This document shows, piece by piece, positions 9,295-20,262 of a stretch of 61,196 bases of DNA. This DNA comes from Gammaproteobacteria bacterium (GTDB taxonomy: Bacteria > Pseudomonadota > Gammaproteobacteria > UBA6429 > Thiohalophilaceae), in NCBI GenBank assembly GCA_026196045.1, contig JAPHRJ010000022.1, forward strand, positions 1 to 61,196, in the 5' to 3' direction. The notes under the pieces were generated by a model that was given only the letters and a program-made list of their open reading frames with translations, searched no databases and was not told the DNA's origin. The position numbers and the translations under genes are program-made. The stretch's first letter is position 1. Each line of letters opens with the position of its first letter.

Positions 9295-9427
9295 GCTAAA
9301 AATCACAAAGAAGTTAGTTTTTTTCTTATAACGATGCCTTTGATAAAAACGACCCGGTGCACTCGACTATGTCCAAATAATTCTTCATCAGAAAGTCAGC
9401 ATATTCATTTTCTGTGCTTAACTGTTT

Positions 9428-11455
<2,028 letters not shown>

Positions 11456-11584
11456 ATAAAGCAAGTTATCTGATAGGTCGATTATTTGCAAGCCGTGAAT
11501 AATTATTAGAGAAGGTTGCCAGCACAATCTAAAGGGCTTAATCTTTGTTTTTCGTGAAGTCTGACTGAAAAATGGATAAAAAAT

Positions 11585-12238
11585 ATGAACCTTGAGCAAG
11601 CCCGCGAAAATATGATCAAACAGCAGTTGCGTACCTGGGAAGTTCTGGATGAACAGGTGCTTGAACTGATTTCTCAGGTCCCACGCGAAGACTTTGTCCC
11701 ACCGGCTTATAAAAACCTGGCATATGGGGATGTCCCTCTACCGATTGGTGAAGGACAAACCATGATGAACCCAAAGCAAGAGGCCCACATAATTCAGGCT
11801 ATCAAAGTCCAGTCGAATGAAGATGTTCTGGAAGTCGGTACCGGCAGTGGCTATCTCACCGCTCTATTAGCCAAACAGGCCAAACATGTTTATAGCGTCG
11901 AATATTATGACTCCTTGCTGGAACAGGCACGGGAAAAACTCAGTCAACAGGGAATAAATAATGTCACTCTGGAACAGGGCGATGCTTCCCAGGGATGGAG
12001 TGCTCGAAGCATGTATGAAGTCATTGTCATTACAGGCTCTATTCCCATCTTGCCGCAAATATTTCTTGATTCATTAACCATTGGCGGCCGACTCTTTGCC
12101 ATTATTGGTGACTACCCACTCATGGAAGCCACCCTGATCACCCGTACCGGCAACACAGAATGGTCGACTGACGTATTATTTGAAACTGAATTACCACCAC
12201 TGGTTAATGCACCACAATCCGAACAGTTTGTACTTTAA
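11585..12238 (+). CDS. pcm: Protein-L-isoaspartate O-methyltransferase family protein
   Basis: A 217-residue SAM-dependent methyltransferase. The N-terminal helix block (ENMIKQQLRTWEVLDEQVLELI) and VPREDFVPPAYKNLAYGD are typical of PCMT. Motif I is VLEVGTGSGYLTALLA (about residues 81-96). The family repairs isoaspartyl residues in damaged proteins. This subgroup sits upstream of a rhodanese gene and a tolC-like gene in several gammaproteobacteria, as here, and its true substrate has not been shown. The next gene starts 13 bases downstream, indicating one operon. Confidence 0.85.
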   Translation: MNLEQARENMIKQQLRTWEVLDEQVLELISQVPREDFVPPAYKNLAYGDVPLPIGEGQTMMNPKQEAHIIQAIKVQSNEDVLEVGTGSGYLTALLAKQAKHVYSVEYYDSLLEQAREKLSQQGINNVTLEQGDASQGWSARSMYEVIVITGSIPILPQIFLDSLTIGGRLFAIIGDYPLMEATLITRTGNTEWSTDVLFETELPPLVNAPQSEQFVL

Positions 12239-12251
12239 ACACTGAGATCCA

Positions 12252-12572
12252 GTGCGTCAGTTCAGCCCTACAGAACTCAGGGAATACCTGAGTTCTGGCA
12301 ATAATCAGCCTCAACTGGTTGATGTACGTGAAACCTGGGAATATGAGATTTGCCACATCGCTAATTCTGAGCTGATCCCTATGGCAAACCTGTTTGCTGA
12401 TCCGGATCAACTCGATAAAAATAGTGAAATTGTACTGATCTGTCATCACGGTATTCGCAGTTATCATGCAGGGTTATTTCTGAGGTCGCAGGGGTTTCAG
12501 GAGTTAATTAACCTGAGTGGTGGAGTGGAACGTTGGGCACAGGAAGTAGAACCCGGTATGCCCCGTTATTAA
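12252..12572 (+). CDS. Rhodanese-like domain protein
   Basis: A 106-residue single-domain rhodanese. The putative catalytic cysteine is C64 in the loop CHHGIRS. The substrate-side motif LVDVRETWEYEICHI and the C-terminal GGVERW are both typical. It could transfer sulfane sulfur or act as a cysteine phosphatase-like protein. It starts at GTG, 13 bases after the methyltransferase stop, with GAGA as a weak ribosome site. Co-transcription with pcm is likely, and perhaps with tolC (122-base gap). Confidence 0.85.
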   Translation: MRQFSPTELREYLSSGNNQPQLVDVRETWEYEICHIANSELIPMANLFADPDQLDKNSEIVLICHHGIRSYHAGLFLRSQGFQELINLSGGVERWAQEVEPGMPRY

Positions 12573-12694
12573 CCCGCTCACCCCACTCAATACATTAAAT
12601 TCCTGATTTCATAAAACTTTTTTAATTACTTATAATCTAACGTGCGATTACTATATTATTCCTTTGCTTTTACATACGTTTTAACACCGGGAAA

Positions 12695-14032
12695 ATGACC
12701 ATGCACAAAGCCTTTATTTCAGTCGTAATATCACTGGCCTGTTTTTGCCTGCAAAGCCTGTCAATGGCCCAAGCAGAGAATCTGCTTGATATCTACCGGC
12801 TGGCACTCACGAATGACTCGGCCTATCAGGCTGCCAAAAATGAATTTCTGTCTATTCAGGAAAACAAGGAACAAAGTTTTGCCCTGTTCTTGCCTGCCCT
12901 GTCCTTCAGTGCCAATTATACCAATATTGACCAGACCAATACGGTCTCCGGTGTTGATACTACTTATGACTATACCAGCAAAAATTACAGCCTGAGCCTG
13001 CGCCAGATGCTCTATCGTCATGACTACTTTGTGCAGCACAAACAGGCTGGATTACAGGAACTGCAGGCCAGCGCGAATTTCAATAAAGCCACACAGGATC
13101 TTATTGTTCGAGTAGCCGAAAACTATTTTCAGATATTAGGTGCCACAGATAACCTGGACTTTGCGAACGCAGAAAAAAAGGCCATTGCCGAACAGCTCAA
13201 TCAAGCCAAACAACGTTTTGAGGTCGGCTTAACCGCGATTACTGATGTTCATGAAGCACAATCCCGTTACGATCAGGCGGTTGCTCAGGCCATTGCGGCA
13301 GAAAACCAGCTCGCTATTAGTCGTGAAAACCTGCATGAAATTATTTACCAATACCCTGATAAGCTGGCTTCTTTATCCCGACAAAACCCCTTACTCCGTC
13401 CTGAACCTGAAGATATCAATGCCTGGGTCGAAATGGCGATAGCACAGAACCTGTCACTACTGGCCTCTGAAAAAACCATGAATATTGCTCGTGAAGAAAT
13501 TAGTCGTAACCGTGCAGGCCACTATCCCACATTGGATCTGGTCGCCAGCCATGGTATCAGCAGTACCGATGGCGGAGCGCTGGTTAACCTGACCGGTCGA
13601 GACCAGGAAGAAACACAAATTGGTCTACAACTTAATCTCTCACTTTATGAGGGTGGCCTGGTCAGTTCAAAAACCCGACAGACAGCCCACCTTTATAATC
13701 AGAGCAAGGAACTGTATGAACAACAACGCCGTACAACAGAGCGTCTCACCCGCAGTGCTTACCTGAATGTTCTTTCAAACATCAGTCAGGTCAAAGCCTT
13801 TAAGCAGGCTTTACAATCCAGCAAAACAGCACTGGAAGCCACTGAAGCTGGTTACGAAGTTGGTACCCGTACTGCGGTTGATGTTTTAAATGCACATCGC
13901 GAAGTCTTTCGTGCCGAACGTGATTATGCCAACTCACGCTATAACTATATTCTGGAAACACTGCGTCTCAAACAGGCCGCAGGAAGTTTAAATGAAGATG
14001 ATATTCAAAGCATAAATCTGTGGTTGAAGTAA
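12695..14032 (+). CDS. tolC: TolC family outer-membrane efflux protein
   Basis: A 445-residue outer-membrane channel. It has a signal peptide (about 1-27, cleaved near SMAQA-EN), then two internally related halves rich in long coiled-coil helices. Family marks include LPALSFSANYT, FEVGLTAITDVHEAQSRYDQA (about 178-198), FEVGLT/YEVGTRTAVDVLNAHREVF (about 385-410) and RYNYILETLRLKQAAGSL at the C-terminus. It exports type I secretion substrates or drugs together with periplasmic and inner-membrane partners encoded elsewhere. Two ATGs lie six bases apart; the first is taken. Confidence 0.9.
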   Translation: MTMHKAFISVVISLACFCLQSLSMAQAENLLDIYRLALTNDSAYQAAKNEFLSIQENKEQSFALFLPALSFSANYTNIDQTNTVSGVDTTYDYTSKNYSLSLRQMLYRHDYFVQHKQAGLQELQASANFNKATQDLIVRVAENYFQILGATDNLDFANAEKKAIAEQLNQAKQRFEVGLTAITDVHEAQSRYDQAVAQAIAAENQLAISRENLHEIIYQYPDKLASLSRQNPLLRPEPEDINAWVEMAIAQNLSLLASEKTMNIAREEISRNRAGHYPTLDLVASHGISSTDGGALVNLTGRDQEETQIGLQLNLSLYEGGLVSSKTRQTAHLYNQSKELYEQQRRTTERLTRSAYLNVLSNISQVKAFKQALQSSKTALEATEAGYEVGTRTAVDVLNAHREVFRAERDYANSRYNYILETLRLKQAAGSLNEDDIQSINLWLK

Positions 14033-14035
14033 GTT

Positions 14036-14596
14036 ATGACTACACCCTGGCTGATTGATGCTTCACTGAGTCAATTTCTGATTATTGATGTTCAGACTCG
14101 TCTGGGCAAGGCAATGCCACAGCAGCCTCACTCACAACTCTTAAATAATCTTGCTGTGTTATGTCAGGCGGCTCAACAGCTCCATGTCCCGATCCATTAT
14201 ACTGAGCAATACCCTAATGGATTGGGACATACTGAAGCCGAAATAGAACTCTATCTGAAAGATATATTGGCAACAGAGAAAACCGGTTTCTCCTGTTGTT
14301 CAGCTGAAGGGTTTCTCAACCGCCTAAAAAACACAACGCGCAAACAGATTGTTATCAGCGGCATGGAGAGTCATGTCTGTGTATTACAAACAGTCATGCA
14401 GCTTCTAGATGAACAATTTCAGGTTTATGTGGTGGCTGATGCCATTGTCTCAAGGAACAAACAACATCATAAAAATGCGCTGTCACGCATGCAACAGGCA
14501 GGTGCCATTATTACTAATTATGAATCAGTTATTTTTGAATGGTTAAGGGATGCAACTCATCCAGAATTTAAATCATTATCTAAACTTATTCGTTAA
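14036..14596 (+). CDS. Isochorismatase-family hydrolase
   Basis: A 186-residue cysteine hydrolase of the isochorismatase/nicotinamidase superfamily. The catalytic triad is visible: D18 (LIIDVQTRLG), K82 (TEKTGFSCC) and C115 (ESHVCVLQT, preceded by the usual cis-peptide region SGM). The short, YcaC-like form has no carrier domain, so siderophore synthesis is not implied and the substrate is unknown. It starts three bases after the tolC stop, so it is probably the last gene of that operon. Confidence 0.85.
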   Translation: MTTPWLIDASLSQFLIIDVQTRLGKAMPQQPHSQLLNNLAVLCQAAQQLHVPIHYTEQYPNGLGHTEAEIELYLKDILATEKTGFSCCSAEGFLNRLKNTTRKQIVISGMESHVCVLQTVMQLLDEQFQVYVVADAIVSRNKQHHKNALSRMQQAGAIITNYESVIFEWLRDATHPEFKSLSKLIR

Positions 14597-14645
14597 ACAA
14601 CATACTATCTGTAAATAACAGCATCAACATTAGACTATAACTCCA

Positions 14646-16835
14646 TTGCCCAAAAACAATAATACATTTCCAGTTTGGTCTTATATCCATCCAAAATACT
14701 GGTTTACCTGGCTAGGTCTACTCATCCTGCGCCTGTGTGTATTGTTGCCTCTACCCGCCTTAATTCTGCTCGGAAAACTACTTGGTAACCTTTCTTTTTA
14801 CCTTGCAGGCAACCAACGAAAAATTGCTCGTACCAATATTCGACTGTGCTTCCCTCAATTAACAGATAAAGAACATCGCCAACTCACGAAGTCCACCATG
14901 CAGTCAACAGGCATTGCTGTATTTGAAACAGCACTATCATGGTGGGGCGGCAAATCACGATTACATAAGTTGTATCAGGTTGAAGGGCTTGAAAATCTAA
15001 AAGCTGCGCAACAACAGGGTAAAGGGATTTTATTACTGGGAGGGCATTACACTACTCTGGATATCAGCGGTAATTTTCTCGAAGAAATCATCCCCGATCT
15101 TAGCCCGACATATAAACCAGCCCACAACAAGCTATTTGAAGCCGTTATGCTTCACTCAAGGGGGCAACTCTACAAGAACATTATTCCAAGCCGGGATATG
15201 CGGACTATCATTCGTACACTCAAACAAAAAGGAACAGTCTGGTATGCCCCTGATCAGGACTTTGGCCGAGAAGGCAGTGTATTTGCTCCCTTCATGGGCG
15301 TAGAAACAGCAACACTCACAATTACGGCAAGACTAGCCAGGCTCTCTGGGGCCACTGTAGTGCCTTACTCTTCACGCCGCCGTCCTGATGATAAAGGTTA
15401 TATCATTCGTCTGGATCCAGTTCTGGAAAATTTTCCCAGTAATGATGAAATCGAAGATGCAACCCAGATCAATCAGGCGATTGCTAATAATGTTCAACTA
15501 GCTCCTGAGCAATATTTATGGGTACACCGTCGTTTTAAGACTCGCCCGGCTGGTGAGCCTCAGCTATATCCCCTTCGTCGCGATAAAAGATTGAAACGCT
15601 ATAGCAAGGCACTGGCCTTACTAACACTACCTGCTATCGCCTATACCTTATGGATGAGCTGGCGTCATCATGATAAAAAATATCTGCAAGAACGATTAGG
15701 ATTATTTAATAAAACAGACTCAAAAAATAACAATCGAATATGGATTCATGCCGCCTCAGTGGGTGAAGTCAACGCCGTCATTCCATTAGTAAAGCTGCTT
15801 GTTGAAAATCATCCAGAACAGGAAATAATTTTCACTACAGCCACACCGACTGGCCAACAAGCTGCAATCAATAAACTACCAGCTGCCGTTGAATGCCATT
15901 ACCTGCCTATTGACTGGTGGCGTGCCGTTAGAAATTTTATAGCTAAAATGAATCCTCGTTGCGTCTTAATCGTTGAAACTGAAATTTGGCCTAATCTGTA
16001 TGAAGCCTGCTTTAAAGAGGGGATACCGATCATTATCATTAATGGACGTTTATCCTCGCGCACACTCGATACTGGTGGCTGGATACGGATGTTATATTGT
16101 AAGGCAATGGAAAGTGTCTATACCGTTCTTGCTCGTTCAGAAGAAGATGCCAAAGGTTTTATGTACTTCAATCTACCTGAGGATAAAATCAAGGTCATTG
16201 GAAATATAAAGTTTTCCACAAAGACTGTTTTACATAGCAGCCCCATAACACTAGATCGACCCTATGTGCTTCTTGCTTCAAGCCGAGAAAGTGAAGAAAA
16301 GACAATAGTAGAAACCTGGTTAACCAAAACCAGAGGAAAGCATTTGCTTGTTATTGTTCCAAGACATCCAAAACGATTAGCCGAGATTATTAAAGAACTC
16401 ACCCCTCTAACAAAAAATATTGCTGTTCGCAGCAAAGATGATTCTCTCACAGAACAAACACAGGTTTATATTGCCGACACCTTTGGTGAACTTCCCAGCT
16501 TTATTGCAGGAAGTGAATTTGTCATTATGGGTGGCGCATTCGCTAACAAAGGTGGGCAAAATATTCTCGAAGCTGCCCAGCAAAGTAAAGCCGTGATATT
16601 TGGCCCACACATGACTAACTTTAAAGATGAAGCCAGACTTTTTTTACTGCATAACGCTGGAATACAGACCGAAAACCAACAGGAACTCGATATTGCTATT
16701 TCGGAGTTATTGGATAATCAGGAAAAAAGTTCACAATTGGGTAAGAATGGTTACGCACTAATACAACAACATAGCAATATCGCGCAACAATACCTGGATG
16801 AAATTAAAAATCTTGATATTTGCTTGAAGAACTAG
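14646..16835 (+). CDS. LpxL-WaaA fusion: lipid A late acyltransferase plus Kdo transferase
   Basis: One uninterrupted 729-residue frame. Residues about 15-305 form a lysophospholipid-acyltransferase-like domain with a membrane segment (22-48), H134-X4-D139 in GGHYTTLD, and DQDFGREGSVFAPFMG. This is the LpxL/HtrB family. Residues about 318-729 form a complete WaaA (KdtA): membrane anchor (320-338), IHAASVGEVNAVIPL with catalytic-type E374, ETEIWPNL, VPRHPKR, and GGAFANKGGQNILEAA. WaaA adds Kdo to lipid IVA and LpxL then acylates the Kdo-bearing product, so consecutive steps are joined at the inner membrane. The start appears to be TTG; no ATG with a ribosome site precedes the first helix. Each half has its normal length. 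Confidence 0.9.
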   Translation: MPKNNNTFPVWSYIHPKYWFTWLGLLILRLCVLLPLPALILLGKLLGNLSFYLAGNQRKIARTNIRLCFPQLTDKEHRQLTKSTMQSTGIAVFETALSWWGGKSRLHKLYQVEGLENLKAAQQQGKGILLLGGHYTTLDISGNFLEEIIPDLSPTYKPAHNKLFEAVMLHSRGQLYKNIIPSRDMRTIIRTLKQKGTVWYAPDQDFGREGSVFAPFMGVETATLTITARLARLSGATVVPYSSRRRPDDKGYIIRLDPVLENFPSNDEIEDATQINQAIANNVQLAPEQYLWVHRRFKTRPAGEPQLYPLRRDKRLKRYSKALALLTLPAIAYTLWMSWRHHDKKYLQERLGLFNKTDSKNNNRIWIHAASVGEVNAVIPLVKLLVENHPEQEIIFTTATPTGQQAAINKLPAAVECHYLPIDWWRAVRNFIAKMNPRCVLIVETEIWPNLYEACFKEGIPIIIINGRLSSRTLDTGGWIRMLYCKAMESVYTVLARSEEDAKGFMYFNLPEDKIKVIGNIKFSTKTVLHSSPITLDRPYVLLASSRESEEKTIVETWLTKTRGKHLLVIVPRHPKRLAEIIKELTPLTKNIAVRSKDDSLTEQTQVYIADTFGELPSFIAGSEFVIMGGAFANKGGQNILEAAQQSKAVIFGPHMTNFKDEARLFLLHNAGIQTENQQELDIAISELLDNQEKSSQLGKNGYALIQQHSNIAQQYLDEIKNLDICLKN

Positions 16836-16855
16836 CTTCAATAGTTCAGAAAAAA

Positions 16856-17542
16856 TCAAACGTAAACAATACCGATACCAAAACCGCACTGATCTGTAGA
16901 GCCAATCACCTCTTCATATTTGACTTTTTCTTTTAGTCGTTGCCAGAAATAATATACCTGGTTCCCCTTAACCGGCTGATTCTCAATAATATCGTGAAAG
17001 GCGATTATACCGCCGGGACGAACCAGTTCATGATACATTTCATAATCCATTTCCACGCCTTTTTCGGAATGGTCTCCATCTATAAATAGAAAATCCACCT
17101 GTTCGCCATCGAGCGTTTGCATAACCCGCTGTTTCATCTCTTGCGTATGCGAATCACCTTCGATAAATATAGTTTGGCAGGTTGAATCAGGGCGGGGAAA
17201 ATATTTGAACAAATCGATTCTATGTTTGTTGCCAATAAGGTCACAGGTAATAGCTTTGTGACTAGCCAGATTGGCCCACATAAAAAAGGTTCCACCATTA
17301 CAGGTGCCAATCTCAAGAATATTCTGTGGCTTCAACTCTGCCACTCGACTCACCAGTGTTTCAATCTCTTGTGGGATTTGTTGAGAATCAATACGATAAT
17401 TCCCATTACTGCCAAGGTTCATTCCTGTTTTTACAGTTTCACTGATGCTGGTTTCCCGGCTATGAAACTGGTTAATTTTCTTAATCGCCGAATTGCGATT
17501 TAAGGGAGCACGGATCGCCCGGCTAATATCTTTAAATCTCAT
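16856..17542 (-). CDS. Class I SAM-dependent methyltransferase
   Basis: A 228-residue protein with the Rossmann methyltransferase motif ILEIGTCNGGTFFMWANLA (about 74-92), acidic strand ends (CDLIG, FIDGDHSEKGVEMDYEMY) and VRPGGIIAFHDI. This matches the Methyltransf_24/cephalosporin-hydroxylase-like group often found in polysaccharide loci. It is convergent with the LpxL-WaaA gene and lies downstream of kdkA on the same strand. By context it may methylate a core or O-chain sugar; the substrate is unknown. Confidence 0.8.
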   Translation of the reverse strand: MRFKDISRAIRAPLNRNSAIKKINQFHSRETSISETVKTGMNLGSNGNYRIDSQQIPQEIETLVSRVAELKPQNILEIGTCNGGTFFMWANLASHKAITCDLIGNKHRIDLFKYFPRPDSTCQTIFIEGDSHTQEMKQRVMQTLDGEQVDFLFIDGDHSEKGVEMDYEMYHELVRPGGIIAFHDIIENQPVKGNQVYYFWQRLKEKVKYEEVIGSTDQCGFGIGIVYV

Positions 17543-17627
17543 AAACTCACACTGGAATATAATTAATTTCTACTCAGACACACTATATCTTGATTACCAT
17601 AAAAAAAATAGAACCCTATAAGTGCTC

Positions 17628-18347
17628 TTATTGTTTCCTGTCATAACCCTGAAGCAAACTTTTCCAATCCTCTTCTGTAGAATAGAAAACATCCGAGTTG
17701 GCCTTTATTTTATCCAGAGAACGTTTGAGTCTGGCTAAATTTGCCTGTTGCCATGATGATGACGGCCTTTTAAAACAACCACGATCAAAATCAATCAGAT
17801 GAAACTGACCTTGTTCGTCCAGTAAAATATTATTTGCATTCAGGTCGGCATGATAAACACCTTGCTCATGAAAAGCTTGAATAATGCTTCCCAGTTCAGA
17901 CCAGTGTTCCTCTTCCAACTGCTTCTGCCCTAAGATATCTGCCAGAGTTCTGGCCAGAGGAATACGGAGGGTCATAATATCATTGGTGTAAAATAAGCCC
18001 TGTCGCTTGACCTGACAGGCTACGGGTACAGGAACCGGTAACCCTTTTTCTCTTAATGCCGCTAACAGGAGCCATTCTCGCCAGGCTCGAGTCGCATCCA
18101 GCCCTAGCCAAACATACTTATCTTTTGAGTATTTTGCTATCAGCCCACCCCGTTGATAGTGTCGTAATACGAGCTCAACCCCTTCGTATTGGACAAAAAA
18201 AGTTGTGCCGCGACCTTCCGCAAAACCAATAATGGCATTTCTATCGGCCCATGACTGAGAATCAAATCCCAACTGAGCCGGGTTTGTAATATAATCAGCA
18301 TCATATAGGATGTAGTTTGATTTTATATATTCTTCAGTTAGCTTCAT
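17628..18347 (-). CDS. kdkA: 3-deoxy-D-manno-octulosonic acid kinase KdkA
   Basis: About 239 residues with a small protein-kinase-like fold. It has GRGTTFFVQYEGVELVLRHY (glycine-rich region and lysine/arginine strand), VYHADLNANNILL (catalytic HxDLNxxN) and HLIDFDRG (metal-binding DFD). KdkA phosphorylates the inner-core Kdo at O-4 where only one Kdo is present, as in Haemophilus, Vibrio and Bordetella. The frame opens at 18383, but ATG 18347 is preferred as it matches the length of the family. Its start is only six bases from the divergent opsX start, a pairing also known next to opsX in Haemophilus. Confidence 0.9.
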   Translation of the reverse strand: MKLTEEYIKSNYILYDADYITNPAQLGFDSQSWADRNAIIGFAEGRGTTFFVQYEGVELVLRHYQRGGLIAKYSKDKYVWLGLDATRAWREWLLLAALREKGLPVPVPVACQVKRQGLFYTNDIMTLRIPLARTLADILGQKQLEEEHWSELGSIIQAFHEQGVYHADLNANNILLDEQGQFHLIDFDRGCFKRPSSSWQQANLARLKRSLDKIKANSDVFYSTEEDWKSLLQGYDRKQ

Positions 18348-18353
18348 GGTGTT

Positions 18354-19415
18354 ATGACATATAAATTGGGCCCTGCGCCACACAATATCTGTATATTACG
18401 ACTCTCCGCAATTGGCGATATTTGTCATGCCCTGCCCGTCGTTCGTACCATACAGGAACACTGGCCAGATACGAATATCACCTGGGTAATTGGGAAACTG
18501 GAATATAGCCTGATCGGTGATATCCCCGGTATTCAGTTTATCATCTTTGACAAAAATCAGGGAACTAAAGCTTACTGGCAACTGTATAAACAACTACATC
18601 GGCAGAAATTTGATGTGTTATTACACATGCAGATGTCATTACGAGCCAGCCTTGCCAGCCTCATGATTAAAGCAAAATTCCGTATTGGCTTTGACCGCCA
18701 GCGTGCCAAAGATATGCAATGGCTTTTTACTAACCAAAAAATTCAGTTCCAGCCAAACCAACATGTACTAGACAGCTTTTTTGGTTTTAGTGAGGCTCTT
18801 GGTATCCAGAATCGTCTATTGAAGTGGGACATCCCTATTGATCAGAAAACTATTGAGGTTGTAACACGACTTATTCCTGAAAAGCCATATCTTGTAATCA
18901 GCCCCTGTTCCAGCATGGCTTACCGTAACTGGGATAGTGAAGGTTATGCTCAAGTTGCAAATTATGCATCTGATAAATATGGTCTTGAAGTAGTCTTGAC
19001 TGGAGGCCCTTCATCACTTGAAAACGAATATGGTCAACAAATCACTCAACGCTCTAAAATAAAACCAATTAACCTGATTGGAAAAACAACGCTCAAGGAA
19101 TTACTGGCCATAATACAACAGGCGCATGTAGTTATTGCGCCTGATTCTGGTCCAGCTCATATGGCAACTGCGGTAAATACTCCGGTTATTGGCCTATATG
19201 CCTGTACAAATCCTGATCGAGCACGTCCATATAACAGCTCCAAATGGGTTGTAAACAAATACCCTGAAGCTGTCAAAAATGAATATGATAAAATACCTGA
19301 TGACTTACCCTGGGGTATTCGTGTCCGCATAGAAGGAACAATGAATCGAATAACCGTTCCAGATGTTACCCATATGCTTGATAAGTTTATGACTCAGACC
19401 ACAGCAGAAAGCTAA
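18354..19415 (+). CDS. opsX: Heptosyltransferase I, OpsX type (GT9)
   Basis: A 353-residue GT9 enzyme. The N-terminal strand-loop ICILRLSAIGDICHALPVV and ITWVIGKLEYSLIGDIPGIQFIIFDK follow the Haemophilus OpsX pattern more closely than E. coli WaaC. The C-terminal sugar-nucleotide site is VVIAPDSGPAHMATAVNTPVIGLY. It transfers the first L-glycero-D-manno-heptose onto (phospho)Kdo. Its pairing with kdkA supports the assignment. The GT2 gene follows 10 bases later, so these two are co-transcribed. Confidence 0.85.
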   Translation: MTYKLGPAPHNICILRLSAIGDICHALPVVRTIQEHWPDTNITWVIGKLEYSLIGDIPGIQFIIFDKNQGTKAYWQLYKQLHRQKFDVLLHMQMSLRASLASLMIKAKFRIGFDRQRAKDMQWLFTNQKIQFQPNQHVLDSFFGFSEALGIQNRLLKWDIPIDQKTIEVVTRLIPEKPYLVISPCSSMAYRNWDSEGYAQVANYASDKYGLEVVLTGGPSSLENEYGQQITQRSKIKPINLIGKTTLKELLAIIQQAHVVIAPDSGPAHMATAVNTPVIGLYACTNPDRARPYNSSKWVVNKYPEAVKNEYDKIPDDLPWGIRVRIEGTMNRITVPDVTHMLDKFMTQTTAES

Positions 19416-19425
19416 GACACCCACA

Positions 19426-20262
19426 ATGACTTTTTCTGATAACAACATACCTAAAGCCAGCGTTATTATCTCCGTCTATAAAGATGTTGAGGCGCTAAAC
19501 TGTATTCTGGACGCTTTGCAAAACCAGTCAGAAAGGGATTTTGAAATAATTGTTACCGAAGACTGCGAAACTGAAGAAATGGCTTCCTTCATTCAACAAA
19601 AACGTAAAGACCTGCCTCAGTTACATCATCTGAGCCAGGAAGATAATGGTTTCCGGAAAACTCTCGCAGTGAATCGTGCTATTGCAATGGCAAAAGCTGA
19701 TTATCTAATTTTTCTTGATGGTGATTGTGTCCCACATTATGACTGGGTACGACGACATCTGGCTTTGTCAGAAAAAAATCGTGTGCTGGCTGGTCGACGG
19801 GTACATCTTGGAAAACGGGCCTCAAAACTAATACGCAGTAACCCGAAACTAATACGACTACTCGAAAATCGCTTATTTTATACTTTATTATTAATTCCGT
19901 TACACCTTGATCATATGCGTAATTTTGAAACTGGCTTTTCTTCAAGTCTGCTACAAAAATTAAATCGAAAAAAACGCCCTGTACTTGTGGGTTGTAACTT
20001 TTCCTGCCATAAAAAAGACATACTGCAGATTAATGGCTACAACGAAGATCTGCCTGGTGCTGGCGGGGAGGATGACGACTTATGCTGGCGCTTTGCAGGC
20101 TTTAATGTCTACACAAAGAATGTAAAGTTTTTGACGATTGTTTATCATCTTTATCATGATGCTCGCCGCATTGATGTTTCCGAGAACTTGCGAATACTAC
20201 GCGCCAATCAAAAAATAAATCAGTATATTTGCGAAAATGGTATTGTTAAGTATAACAACTAA
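19426..20262 (+). CDS. GT2 family glycosyltransferase
   Basis: 278 residues with a GT-A fold. It has ASVIISVYKDVEALNCILDALQNQ (nucleotide-binding strand), a DGD metal motif in LIFLDGDCVPH (about residue 100) and a C-terminal galactosyltransferase-like block GGEDDDLCWRF (about 220), where EDDD is the likely catalytic acid. It starts 10 bases after opsX, so it probably extends the heptose core. Its last codon overlaps the stop of the convergent next gene. Donor and acceptor are unknown. Confidence 0.85.
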   Translation: MTFSDNNIPKASVIISVYKDVEALNCILDALQNQSERDFEIIVTEDCETEEMASFIQQKRKDLPQLHHLSQEDNGFRKTLAVNRAIAMAKADYLIFLDGDCVPHYDWVRRHLALSEKNRVLAGRRVHLGKRASKLIRSNPKLIRLLENRLFYTLLLIPLHLDHMRNFETGFSSSLLQKLNRKKRPVLVGCNFSCHKKDILQINGYNEDLPGAGGEDDDLCWRFAGFNVYTKNVKFLTIVYHLYHDARRIDVSENLRILRANQKINQYICENGIVKYNN

